DNA from: Azonexus sp.
GTDB taxonomy: Bacteria; Pseudomonadota; Gammaproteobacteria; Burkholderiales; Rhodocyclaceae
DNA: 64,000 nucleotides
Direction: 5' to 3'
Assembly: GCA_031274715.1 (NCBI GenBank)
Contig: JAISPT010000068.1
Location: 1 to 64,000 of the forward strand
Under the pieces are notes generated by a model. That model did no database searches and was not told where the DNA came from. It saw nothing but the letters and a program-made list of their open reading frames with translations. The translations under genes and the position numbers were made by a program. Positions 18,523-26,715 of the stretch are shown here, one piece after another (the stretch's first letter is position 1; each line of letters begins with the position of its first letter).

Positions 18523-19824
18523 TCAACGCTCAAGGCGAAACGCGGCCGATTTCGCATGCGCCGGCAAGCCTTCGCCGTCGGCCAGCGTGGCGGCGATGCG
18601 GCCCAGGGTCTGGGCGCCGGCTGGCGATACTTGGATCAGGCTGGTCCGCTTCTGGAAATCGTAGACGCCGAGCGGCGACGAGAAGCGGGCCGAACCGGAG
18701 GTCGGCAGTACATGGTTGGGGCCGGCGCAGTAGTCGCCGAGCGATTCCGAGGTGTAGTGGCCAATGAAGATGGCGCCGGCGTGGTGAATCTGCTCGACCC
18801 ACGGTGCGGGATCGTCAAGCGCCAGTTCTAGATGTTCCGGCGCGATGCGGTTGGCAATGGCCACCGCCTCTTGCATGTCGCGGACCAGGATGAAGGCGCC
18901 GCGATCGGCGAGCGAGGTGCGGATGACTTCTTGGCGCGGCATGGTCGGCAGCAACTTGGCTATGCTGGCCTGCACGCGGTCGATGAAGGCGGCGTCGGTA
19001 CAGACCAGGATGGATTGCGCCAGTTCGTCGTGCTCGGCTTGTGAGAAGAGGTCCATCGCCACCCAGTCGGGGTTGCCCGTGCCGTCCGAGACGACCAGGA
19101 TTTCCGAGGGACCGGCGACCATGTCGATGCCGACGATGCCGAATACCCGGCGCTTGGCAGCAGCAACGTAGGCGTTACCGGGACCGACGATTTTGTCCAC
19201 CCGCGGCACGGTCGGCGTGCCGTAGGCCAGCGCCCCGACGGCCTGGGCGCCGCCGATGGTGAATACCCGGTCGACCCCGGCCAGGCAGGCGGCGGCCAGC
19301 ACCAGCGCATTTTTCTCGCCGCCCGGCGTCGGCACCACCATGATCAGTTCCTTGACCCCGGCGACTTTGGCCGGAATCGCGTTCATCAGCACCGACGACG
19401 GATAGGCAGCCTTGCCGCCCGGCACGTAGAGGCCAACACGGTCGAGTGGAGTAATCATCTGGCCAAGCCGGGTACCGTCGGCCTCGGTGTAGGACCAGCC
19501 TTCCAGCTTCTGCCGCTGGTGGTAGTCGCGGATACGCCCGGCCGCCACTTCCAGCGCCGCCCGGCGCTCGGCCGGCAGACCGTCGAGAGCGGCCTGCAAT
19601 TCACCGGCCGACAGTTCGAGATCGCTCATCGCGGTCGCCGTCAGGCGGTCGAAGCGCTCGGTGTAGTCGATGACCGCGGCGTCGCCGCGGGCTTTGACAT
19701 CGGCCAGGATGCCGGCGACGGTACGCTCGATGCTTTCGTCGGCCGTTGCCTCGAAGACGAGCAGTGCGTCGAGTTGGGCCGTGAAATCGGCATCGACCGT
19801 GGATAGGCGTTTGATCGCGACCAT
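18523..19824 (-). CDS. hisD: Histidinol dehydrogenase
   Basis: The 433-residue enzyme oxidises histidinol to histidine in two NAD-dependent steps. It contains the family stretches LYVPGGKAAYPSSVLMNAIP, VGPGNAYVAAAKRRVFG (with the NAD site) and the zinc-ligand region SQAEHDELAQSILV. ATG 19824 is chosen over a start nine codons upstream, since the latter lies inside hisG; the chosen start is four bases past the hisG stop and follows GGAG. It is separated from hisB by the inserted 13.8-18.5 kb stretch. Confidence 0.97.
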   Translation of the reverse strand: MVAIKRLSTVDADFTAQLDALLVFEATADESIERTVAGILADVKARGDAAVIDYTERFDRLTATAMSDLELSAGELQAALDGLPAERRAALEVAAGRIRDYHQRQKLEGWSYTEADGTRLGQMITPLDRVGLYVPGGKAAYPSSVLMNAIPAKVAGVKELIMVVPTPGGEKNALVLAAACLAGVDRVFTIGGAQAVGALAYGTPTVPRVDKIVGPGNAYVAAAKRRVFGIVGIDMVAGPSEILVVSDGTGNPDWVAMDLFSQAEHDELAQSILVCTDAAFIDRVQASIAKLLPTMPRQEVIRTSLADRGAFILVRDMQEAVAIANRIAPEHLELALDDPAPWVEQIHHAGAIFIGHYTSESLGDYCAGPNHVLPTSGSARFSSPLGVYDFQKRTSLIQVSPAGAQTLGRIAATLADGEGLPAHAKSAAFRLER

Positions 19825-19828
19825 AGAA

Positions 19829-20473
19829 TTATTTCTCCGCCGCCCGGGCAAAGGCGTCGATCATCGGTTGCAGGATTTCGCGCTTGACCTTGAGCGCCGC
19901 CTGGTTGACCACCAGGCGCGAGGAAATGTCCATGATGTGCTCGCAGGCCACCAGCTTGTTGGCCTTCAGCGTACCGCCGGTCGACACCAGGTCGACGATG
20001 GCGTCGGCCAGACCGGCCAGCGGCGCCAGTTCCATCGAGCCGTAGAGCTTGATCAGGTCGACGTGGACGCCTTTGCTGGCGAAATGTTCGCGCGCCGTTT
20101 TGATGTACTTGGATGCCACCTTGAGGCGGGCCCCCTGACGCACAGCATTGGCGTAGTCGAAGCCTTCCGGCACAGCAACCATCATCCGGCACTGGGCGAT
20201 GGCAAGGTCGAGCGGCGCGTAAAGCCCTTCGCCGCCGTGCTCGATCAGCACATCCTTGCCGGCCACGCCGATATCCGCCGCGCCGTACTGGACGTAGGTC
20301 GGCACATCGGTGGCGCGAACGATGACGACACGCACTTGCGGGCGGTTGGTCTCGATGATCAGCTTGCGCGAGGTTTCCGGATTCTCGTTCGGCACGATGC
20401 CGGCGGCGGCCAGCAGCGGCAGCGTTTCGTCGAAGATGCGGCCCTTGGAAAGGGCGATGGTGATGGTCGTCAC
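19829..20473 (-). CDS. hisG: ATP phosphoribosyltransferase, short catalytic form
   Basis: The 214-residue protein is the short HisG type, without the C-terminal regulatory domain, so it needs HisZ for activity and histidine feedback. No hisZ is in the window. Visible motifs are IALSKGRIFDETLPLL and the PRPP-binding loop DLVSTGGTLKANKL. GTG 20473 gives the normal family start (TTITIALSKGR). It makes the first committed intermediate of histidine synthesis. Confidence 0.96.
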   Translation of the reverse strand: MTTITIALSKGRIFDETLPLLAAAGIVPNENPETSRKLIIETNRPQVRVVIVRATDVPTYVQYGAADIGVAGKDVLIEHGGEGLYAPLDLAIAQCRMMVAVPEGFDYANAVRQGARLKVASKYIKTAREHFASKGVHVDLIKLYGSMELAPLAGLADAIVDLVSTGGTLKANKLVACEHIMDISSRLVVNQAALKVKREILQPMIDAFARAAEK

Positions 20474-20504
20474 GGGGTCACAGCCTGAAAACAAAGCTCA
20501 TATT

Positions 20505-20573
20505 TTAGCGCAAGCCCCCTCCGCCCCGCCCGCACCCACAGTGATCGGGGGGATTGATGTTCGTTCGCCACAT
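20505..20573 (-). CDS. Possible 22-residue ORF between mgtA and hisG
   Basis: An ATG at 20573 is preceded by AAGGAGAGGA, partly inside the mgtA stop codon, and opens a 22-codon frame starting MWRTNINPPDHCGCG and ending in a glycine-arginine tail. The ribosome site is good though close. The peptide matches nothing I know and may be chance in GC-rich sequence. Confidence 0.2.
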   Translation of the reverse strand: MWRTNINPPDHCGCGRGGGGLR

Positions 20574-20581
20574 TCCTCTCC

Positions 20582-23347
20582 TTATTGCCAGCCATAGCGG
20601 CGTAAGTAAAAACCCTTCATGGCCTGGGTGAGCCCCATGTAGCCCAGGAGAATCAGCGGCAGGAGAACGAAGTAAAGCGGTGGCAAGGCCTGTAGTTTGA
20701 AGTAATGAGCCCAAGGCCCCATGGGAATGAAGATACCGATGGCCATGATGGTGGCTGTCATGACCATCAAGGGCGTCGAAGCACGGCTCTGTATGAATGG
20801 GATCTTGGGCGTTCGGATCATATGAACGACGAGGGTCTGGGTCAGCAGCCCGACGATGAACCAGCCGGACTGGAACAAGGTTTGGTGCTCGGGCGTATTC
20901 GCAGCAAAGACATACCACATCATGGCGAAGGTGGTCAGATCGAACACCGAGCTGATCGGCCCGAAGAACAGCATGAAGCGGCCGATATCGGCCGGCTGCC
21001 AGCGCTGGGGCTTACGTACCAGTTCATCGTCCACGTTGTCGAACGGTATGGCGATCTGCGAGATGTCGTACAGCAGGTTCTGCACCAGCAGATGCATGGG
21101 CAGCATGGGCAGGAAAGGAATGAAGGCGCTGGCGACCAGTACCGAGAACACATTCCCGAAGTTGGAGCTGGCCGTCATCTTGATGTACTTGAGCATGTTG
21201 GCGAAGGTTTTGCGGCCTTCGAGCACGCCTTCCTCCAGGATCATCAGGCTCTTTTCCAGCAGGATGATATCGGCCGCCTCCTTGGCGATATCCACCGCCG
21301 TATCGACCGAAATACCGATATCGGCGGTGCGTAGCGCCGGGGCATCGTTGATGCCGTCGCCCATGAAGCCGACCACATGACCGTTGGCCTTGAGCAGGCG
21401 GACAATCCTTTCCTTGTCGGAGGGCGTCAGCTTGGCGAAGACATTGACGGTTTCCACCGCTTTGGCCAGTTCGCCATCGCCCATCCTCTCGATGTCGCTG
21501 CCCAGCAGAATACCGGCCTGTTCCAGGCCCACCTCGCGGCAAATCTTGGCGGTGACCAGTCCATTGTCGCCGGTCAGCACCTTGACCGCGACCCCGTGCT
21601 CGGCCAGGGCCTCGAGGGCAGGAGCGGTGCTTTCTTTCGGCGGATCGAGGAAAGCCACATAGCCGATCAGCGTCAATTCCTGCTCGTCAGCGATACCATA
21701 GACCTCCTTGGCCGGGGGCAACTCACGGGCGGCCACGGCCACGACGCGCAGACCTTCCTCATTGAGGTCTGCCGTAACCTGACGAATCCGCTCCAGCAGT
21801 TCCGTGCTCAAGGGCTCAGTCGCCTCGCCATGACGGACCTGGGTGCAGACGGCGAGGATTTCCTCGACCGCCCCCTTGCAAATCACCAGATGGTGCTCAT
21901 CATGCTCGGCCACCACCACGGACATGCGACGCCGCGTGAAATCGAAGGGTATTTCATCCACTTTGCGGAAAGCCGTGGCCACCTCCAACTCCTGATGCAC
22001 CTCGACGTGCTCCAGCACCGCCACATCCAGGAGATTCTTGAGACCGGTCTGATAGTAGCTGTTGAGGTAGGCCATCTCCAGGACATCGTCCGACTCTTCG
22101 CCCCAGGCATCGACGTGCCGGGCCAGGAAAATCTTATCCTGAGTCAGGGTACCGGTCTTGTCCGTACACAGGACATCCATCGCACCAAAGTTCTGGATGG
22201 CATCCAGCCGCTTGACGATGACCTTTTTGCGGGAGAGAAACACGGCTCCCTTGGCCAGCGTCGAGGTCACGATCATCGGCAGCATTTCCGGGGTCAGGCC
22301 GACGGCGATGGACAGCGCAAAGAGCAGCGCCTCCATCCAATCCCCCTTGGTAAAACCGTTGATGAACAGGACCAGGGGAGCCATTACGAACATGAAGCGG
22401 ATGAGCAGCCAGCTCACCTTGTTCACACCGAGCTGGAAGGAAGTGGTGGCCCGGTCGGTCGAGGTTACCCGCTGGGCCAGGGCGCCAAAATAGGTCCGAT
22501 TGCCGGTCGCCAGGATGACAGCAGTTGCCGAGCCAGAGACCACGTTGGTGCCCATGAACAGGATGTTGTCCAGATCCAAGGGGCTGACGGCCGCCAAATC
22601 CCGCTGCAAGGGATATTTCTCAACCGGCATCGATTCGCCGGTCATGGCTGCCTGGCCGACGAACAAGTCCTTGGCGGAAAGCGCCCGGCAGTCCGCCGGA
22701 ATCATGTCGCCGGCCGACAAAACAATGACATCCCCAGGGACCAACAAGCTGATCGGCAACTCCTGGCGTCGCGCGGTCTTGCTGTGCGAATAGGCGCCTT
22801 GGAACGACTCGGCAATGGGTGCGGCATCCTCGCCGAGGTCACGGCGCAAGACCGTGGCCGTGTTGCTCACCATCGCCTTCAGCGCGTCAGCCGCCTTGTT
22901 GGACTTTGTCTCCTGCCAGAAGCGCAGGCAGGTGGAAAGCACCACCATGGTCGAGATGACGATGGTGGCCTGCGCATCCTCCGTCAGATAGGAAATGACA
23001 GCGAGCAGCGTCAGCAGAAGATTGAAAGGATTCTGGTAGCAATGCCACAGGTGCGTCCACCAGGGGAGCGGCTTCTCATGTTCGACCTCGTTCAAGCCCA
23101 CCCGCTCGCGTATGGCTTCAGCCTGCGCCTCGCTCAAACCCTCGCCATGGCTGTTCAGCGAAACCAACAACTCCTCGGAACGGCTCTTTGCCGCCACCAC
23201 CAGGGTTTGCGCCAGAGAGTCAGGAATTTCTCGGCTGACGCCACTCCGCGTCAGCGTATCGAGCAGGGCCAGACGCCGGAAATGGCGCCCGATGTGCCGG
23301 GTACGCAGAAAGCCGGCAAAGAAACTCTTCAGGGTGCTCAGGCTCAT
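20582..23347 (-). CDS. mgtA: Magnesium-translocating P-type ATPase
   Basis: The 921-residue protein is a P3B-type Mg2+ ATPase of the MgtA/MgtB group. It has the actuator motif TGES at 237-240, the phosphorylation site DKTGT with D396, the hinge GDGINDAPALRTADIG, and about ten membrane segments with four in the C-terminal block. It imports Mg2+ at the inner membrane under low Mg2+. AGGAG precedes ATG 23347. No mgtL-like or M-box leader is obvious in the 90 bases upstream. The gene sits between hisG and murA, where related genomes usually have no insert. Confidence 0.94.
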   Translation of the reverse strand: MSLSTLKSFFAGFLRTRHIGRHFRRLALLDTLTRSGVSREIPDSLAQTLVVAAKSRSEELLVSLNSHGEGLSEAQAEAIRERVGLNEVEHEKPLPWWTHLWHCYQNPFNLLLTLLAVISYLTEDAQATIVISTMVVLSTCLRFWQETKSNKAADALKAMVSNTATVLRRDLGEDAAPIAESFQGAYSHSKTARRQELPISLLVPGDVIVLSAGDMIPADCRALSAKDLFVGQAAMTGESMPVEKYPLQRDLAAVSPLDLDNILFMGTNVVSGSATAVILATGNRTYFGALAQRVTSTDRATTSFQLGVNKVSWLLIRFMFVMAPLVLFINGFTKGDWMEALLFALSIAVGLTPEMLPMIVTSTLAKGAVFLSRKKVIVKRLDAIQNFGAMDVLCTDKTGTLTQDKIFLARHVDAWGEESDDVLEMAYLNSYYQTGLKNLLDVAVLEHVEVHQELEVATAFRKVDEIPFDFTRRRMSVVVAEHDEHHLVICKGAVEEILAVCTQVRHGEATEPLSTELLERIRQVTADLNEEGLRVVAVAARELPPAKEVYGIADEQELTLIGYVAFLDPPKESTAPALEALAEHGVAVKVLTGDNGLVTAKICREVGLEQAGILLGSDIERMGDGELAKAVETVNVFAKLTPSDKERIVRLLKANGHVVGFMGDGINDAPALRTADIGISVDTAVDIAKEAADIILLEKSLMILEEGVLEGRKTFANMLKYIKMTASSNFGNVFSVLVASAFIPFLPMLPMHLLVQNLLYDISQIAIPFDNVDDELVRKPQRWQPADIGRFMLFFGPISSVFDLTTFAMMWYVFAANTPEHQTLFQSGWFIVGLLTQTLVVHMIRTPKIPFIQSRASTPLMVMTATIMAIGIFIPMGPWAHYFKLQALPPLYFVLLPLILLGYMGLTQAMKGFYLRRYGWQ

Positions 23348-23440
23348 GTTGGAACTCCTGGCGGCAATCAGAACTCGGCGTGGAATTGCGGGGCGGGATT
23401 CTTACAGCAAGTTAATCCGCAGCCCTGCTGGCGAGGCATA

Positions 23441-23474
23441 AAAAAATGGCCCAGGATTTCCCGGGCCATTTTTA
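23441..23474 (-). terminator. Intrinsic terminator of the cold-shock gene
   Basis: ATGGCCC and GGGCCAT form a strong stem, flanked by A-runs and T-runs that give seven Ts after the stem on the minus strand. It is about 65 bases beyond the cspA stop. The T-run on the other strand makes it potentially bidirectional. Confidence 0.85.
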
Positions 23475-23537
23475 TGAAAAAACACACTTCAGCCGAACAT
23501 CTCGCGAAGCGGGCTTTTCTATAGGCGTATCCGTGGC

Positions 23538-23744
23538 TTATTCAGCCGGGCGGATATTGGCGGCTTGCTTGCCCTTCGGGCCGCTGACGATGTCGAAGGT
23601 GACCTTCTGGTTTTCGGTCAGGGTCTTGAAGCCCGCACCTTGAATCGCGGAGAAGTGGGCGAAGAGATCTTCACCACCTTCGGCCGGAGAAATAAAGCCA
23701 AAACCCTTAGCGTCGTTGAACCACTTAACGGTGCCATTTGCCAT
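23538..23744 (-). CDS. Cold-shock domain protein (CspA family)
   Basis: The 68-residue protein is a single cold-shock domain with the RNA-binding motifs KGFGFISP (RNP1) and DLFAHFSAI (RNP2). It starts MANGTVKWFNDAKG. CspA-type proteins bind single-stranded RNA and melt secondary structure. The start at 23744 matches the family; a longer in-frame extension has no resemblance. The upstream 220 bases contain no other gene and may include a structured leader, as in many csp genes. Confidence 0.96.
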   Translation of the reverse strand: MANGTVKWFNDAKGFGFISPAEGGEDLFAHFSAIQGAGFKTLTENQKVTFDIVSGPKGKQAANIRPAE

Positions 23745-23900
23745 TTGTATGCATCCTTGGATAAAGATTGAAGAACACGAGAACCAAGACCGAGGAGCTG
23801 ACAAACCGATGACGGTGCAGGAACAACACACTGCCTGGAAACCCGAGTGGCGCAGTATGGCCCAGGCCGGCGAGAACGCAAAGCTCTTTTTTCATCAAAT

Positions 23901-23937
23901 AGTCGCAGAATCCATGCGGTGTCTGGATTCTGCGACT
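23901..23937. repeat. Perfect 14-base inverted repeat
   Basis: AGTCGCAGAATCCA and its exact complement flank a nine-base loop, downstream of the PEP-CTERM gene on the minus strand. It can fold into a long hairpin. It lacks an adjacent T-run on either strand, so a terminator role is possible but not clear. Confidence 0.6.
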
Positions 23938-23968
23938 TCGCTCCGCCACGCGCAGGGCCGTAGCCGAA

Positions 23969-24814
23969 TCAACCCCGGCTGCGGTTTCTGCGGGCGCGGA
24001 GGGCGAATCCGGTCAGGCCGAGAGCCAGCAAGGACAGCGTTCCGGGTTCGGGAACATTATTGTTGCTGGACGCAGGACCCGAGGTGATCGTAATGGGCGA
24101 CCCGGAAATTCTGCTCGGGTCGCCGAAAGAGGCACCCACAACAACACAAGGAATATCGCCTGGGATACAGCCGGTCATATTCGAGGACACGGACACGACC
24201 AAGTCGATGTGAATATCCATGCTCTCACCTTGGCCAAGCATTCCGAGATCCAGGGTCAGATTGGTGTCGTCCCAAGAATAAGTTGAGTACGACAGCAATT
24301 CACCCAGCAGCAGCGTGCTCGAGGTGGTGAGAACGTTCTGTGAGTCCAGCGAAACCGCGCTGGTAAACAGCGTCGTCGCGCCCCGGGAAATGCTCAGACT
24401 GTAAGAAGCCGAACCGACCCCGAACCCGCCCCCCATTAGCTGGCCACCATAGACCAGAAAATCGAGCGAATAGGACAAGGCGTCCAGCGAGTTATTGGTG
24501 ACACTGGTGAGCCAGTGAAACTCTGCAGTAGCAGCCCCCTCCCCTCCCCCCATCGAATATGCCCCCCAAGGCACAGATGCCCCAAATACAGATGCCCCAT
24601 AGGTCCCGGATGCATCGCCCCAACTACTTGCAGAGCCCCAACTAGTGGAGGCGCTATCCGAAACAACGTTGCTGTCCGATAGCGGCCCGTAGATCTGGGT
24701 TTCGCCATCGTTGGAAACCGAGCCACTGACAGTCAGCAGATCGGCCTTGGCGGGCAAGGCCAGGAGGCAGCCGGAAATTGCGGCAAGAGTTACGAGCAAA
24801 CGATACGACTTCAT
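23969..24814 (-). CDS. PEP-CTERM sorting domain protein, secreted
   Basis: The 281-residue protein has an N-terminal signal peptide (LLVTLAAISGCLLALPAKAD) and a body rich in Ser, Gly and Thr. It ends in a PEP-CTERM sorting signal from residue 254: VPEPGTL, a hydrophobic helix, then the basic ARRNRS tail. Such proteins are processed by exosortase (EpsH/XrtA) and end up at the surface or in the floc matrix. No exosortase is in the window. ATG 24814 follows GGGGGTG. A sigma-54-type promoter lies about 40 bases upstream. The body has no enzyme motif that I recognise. Confidence 0.93.
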   Translation of the reverse strand: MKSYRLLVTLAAISGCLLALPAKADLLTVSGSVSNDGETQIYGPLSDSNVVSDSASTSWGSASSWGDASGTYGASVFGASVPWGAYSMGGGEGAATAEFHWLTSVTNNSLDALSYSLDFLVYGGQLMGGGFGVGSASYSLSISRGATTLFTSAVSLDSQNVLTTSSTLLLGELLSYSTYSWDDTNLTLDLGMLGQGESMDIHIDLVVSVSSNMTGCIPGDIPCVVVGASFGDPSRISGSPITITSGPASSNNNVPEPGTLSLLALGLTGFALRARRNRSRG

Positions 24815-24855
24815 GAACACCCCCTATTGACAGGCAAAAATTTGCGTTTTGCATA

Positions 24856-24871
24856 TGCAATTACCGTACCA
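24856..24871 (-). promoter_or_regulatory. Sigma-54 (-24/-12) promoter of the PEP-CTERM gene
   Basis: The minus strand reads TGGTACGGTAATTGCA, against the RpoN consensus TGGCACG-N4-TTGCA. GG and GC are ten bases apart as required, and only one consensus base differs. Transcription would start near 24845, about 30 bases before the ATG. PEP-CTERM genes under RpoN and the PrsK-PrsR pair are known from floc-forming Zoogloea. Confidence 0.8.
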
Positions 24872-25055
24872 ATACTTTTAATAGAGTGATTTTATTGAGA
24901 ATTTTTACAAACCCCGCCACCCCACCGCAAAACCCGGGCAAAGTGTAAAGTTTTCCGACATTTTTCCGCCTTGCTCCCTCGCCCAGCGTGCGCGCCAGAG
25001 CTGCGAATCCATTTTCGGGCGAAGGAGGAATCAGGGCCGTAGGGCTATGAACTGT
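24872..25055. other. AT-rich upstream region of the PEP-CTERM gene, no coding sequence seen
   Basis: This part of the 398-base gap between the PEP-CTERM gene and murA is unusually AT-rich near the promoter and then returns to normal composition. It contains a TGTCGGAAAACTTTACAC stretch on the minus strand (24943-24960), about 85 bases upstream of the -24 element. That is a plausible distance for an activator site, but I cannot show that it is one. No open frame of note is present. Confidence 0.4.
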
Positions 25056-25132
25056 GAAACCGCAAAGAACGCATAGAGCGCAAGGAAAAACATCCGCATC
25101 TTTGTGTTCCTTGCGTTCTTTGCGGTTTCTTG
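25056..25132. repeat. 77-base palindromic repeat, copy 1
   Basis: The element begins GAAACCGCAAAGAACGCA and ends with the complement TGCGTTCTTTGCGGTTTC, so it forms a long hairpin. A second copy at 46391-46467 differs at three of 77 positions. It is downstream of murA, where it could act in mRNA processing or termination. Confidence 0.85.
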
Positions 25133-25150
25133 TACAGGCGCCCCCTTTTC

Positions 25151-25185
25151 AGTCATGGATTCCCGCTTGCGCGGAAATGACAAAC
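25151..25185. repeat. Dispersed palindrome of the ATTCCCGC family
   Basis: ATGGATTCCCGCTTGCGCGG followed by AAATGAC is a variant of the elements at 2951 and 18341-18459. It lies 28 bases from the murA stop. Confidence 0.5.
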
Positions 25186-25212
25186 GAGAGTCCTCCTGCT
25201 GCCGGCTGCCGC

Positions 25213-26466
25213 CTAGTTGATCCGGCGCACCTCAGCACCGAGGCGAGCCAGCTTTTCCTCGATCCGCTCGTAGCCGCGATCGAGGTGGTAGATGCGGTCG
25301 ATCAGCGTTTCGCCCTGGGCGACCAAGCCGGCGATGACCAGCGAGGCCGAGGCGCGCAGGTCGGTGGCCATGACCGTTGCCCCCTCCAGCCGGTCGACGC
25401 CGCGGACGACGGCGTTGTTGCCTTCGATCTGGATGTTGGCGCCCAGCCGCATCAGTTCGTTCACATGCATGAAGCGGTTCTCGAAGATGGTTTCGCGGAT
25501 GGTGGCGACGCCATCGGCCACGCAGTTGATGGCCATGAACTGCGCCTGCATGTCGGTTGGGAAGGCCGGATAGGGCGCCGTGCGCAGGCTGACTGCCTGC
25601 AAGCGCGGTGGCGCGACGAGGCGGATTGCGTCACGCTCGACGGTAATCTCACAGCCGGCGTCCATCAGCTTGTCGACAACGCTGTCCAGATAGGCGGCCG
25701 AAGTCTTCAGCAGGCGCACGTCGCCGCCGGTGACCGCCGCCGCGCACAGGTAGGTGCCGGTCTCGATGCGGTCGGGCATGATCGCGTGCGTCGCCCCGTG
25801 CAGCTTGGCAACGCCCTGGATGCGGATGACGTCGGTGCCGGCACCGGAAATGCGCGCCCCCATACTGATCAGACAGTTGGCCAGATCGACCACTTCCGGC
25901 TCGCGCGCGGCGTTCTCGATGATCGTCTCGCCTTCCGCAAGGCAGGCGGCCATCATCAGGTTCTCGGTGCCGGTCACGGTGACCATGTCGGTGCAGATAC
26001 GGGCACCTTTGAGGCGGCTGGCCGTGGCATGGACATAGCCCTGCTCAACCTTGATATCGGCACCCATCGCCTGCAGGCCCTTGATGTGCTGATCGACCGG
26101 CCGGGCGCCGATAGCGCAGCCGCCGGGCAGCGAAACACGGGCCTCGCCGCAGCGGGCAACCAGCGGGCCGAGCACGAGGATCGAAGCGCGCATGGTCTTG
26201 ACCCGCTCGTAGGAGGCGATCGGGTTGTTCAGGCCGCTGCCGTCGAGGATCAGGCCGTCCACGCCGTCCAGGGTGACGCCGACGCCCATTTCGCCGAGCA
26301 GGCGCAGCATGGTCGAAATGTCGTTGAGGTGCGGCACGTTGGTCAGATGCAGCGGCTCGGCGCTGAGCAGCGAGGCGCAGAGAATCGGCAGCGCGGCATT
26401 CTTGGCACCGGAGATGGCGACTTCGCCGGACAGCGGCACGCCGCCCTTGAGCAACAACTTATCCAC
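25213..26466 (-). CDS. murA: UDP-N-acetylglucosamine 1-carboxyvinyltransferase
   Basis: The 417-residue protein transfers enolpyruvyl to UDP-GlcNAc, the first committed step of peptidoglycan synthesis. The PEP-binding cysteine is C117 in SLPGGCAIGARPVDQH, so the enzyme should be fosfomycin-sensitive. The N-terminal SGAKNAALPILCASLL is typical. The start is GTG 26466, overlapping the ibaG stop by eight bases. The mla-ibaG-murA order is the standard proteobacterial one. Confidence 0.98.
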   Translation of the reverse strand: MDKLLLKGGVPLSGEVAISGAKNAALPILCASLLSAEPLHLTNVPHLNDISTMLRLLGEMGVGVTLDGVDGLILDGSGLNNPIASYERVKTMRASILVLGPLVARCGEARVSLPGGCAIGARPVDQHIKGLQAMGADIKVEQGYVHATASRLKGARICTDMVTVTGTENLMMAACLAEGETIIENAAREPEVVDLANCLISMGARISGAGTDVIRIQGVAKLHGATHAIMPDRIETGTYLCAAAVTGGDVRLLKTSAAYLDSVVDKLMDAGCEITVERDAIRLVAPPRLQAVSLRTAPYPAFPTDMQAQFMAINCVADGVATIRETIFENRFMHVNELMRLGANIQIEGNNAVVRGVDRLEGATVMATDLRASASLVIAGLVAQGETLIDRIYHLDRGYERIEEKLARLGAEVRRIN

Positions 26467-26704
26467 GCTGGGTACTCCATTCTTCCGGGGTCAGGGTCTT
26501 AAAGGAAAGGGCATGCAGTTCCCCGGTATCGAGCTTTTCCTTGAGGGTCTGGTACACACGCTGCTGGCGCTGTACCCGGTTCTTGCCGACAAATTCGGCG
26601 CTGATGACGAGGGCGGTGAAATGCTGGCCGTCGCCGTCGAGTTCGAGATGGTCGCAAACCATCCCGGCCAGGATGAGCTGCTTGATTTGGTCGGGGTACA
26701 TCAT
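26459..26704 (-). CDS. ibaG: BolA-family protein IbaG
   Basis: The 81-residue protein is a small BolA/IbaG with the family stretch DGDGQHFTALVISAEFVGKN and RQQRVYQTLKEKL. These proteins pair with monothiol glutaredoxins around an Fe-S cluster; the conserved H28 is a likely ligand. It sits between the ABC-2 exporter and murA. Confidence 0.93.
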   Translation of the reverse strand: MMYPDQIKQLILAGMVCDHLELDGDGQHFTALVISAEFVGKNRVQRQQRVYQTLKEKLDTGELHALSFKTLTPEEWSTQRG

Positions 26705-26715
26705 GGACTTAGTTT

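Noticed and set aside
21377..23524. 715-codon plus-strand frame opposite mgtA
   Set aside because: The minus-strand Mg2+ ATPase shows all P-type motifs. The antisense translation is Gln/His/Gly-rich shadow sequence.
23901..23937. Perfect hairpin as the terminator of the PEP-CTERM gene
   Set aside because: The stem is strong but is not followed by a T-run in the required direction, so I list it only as an inverted repeat.
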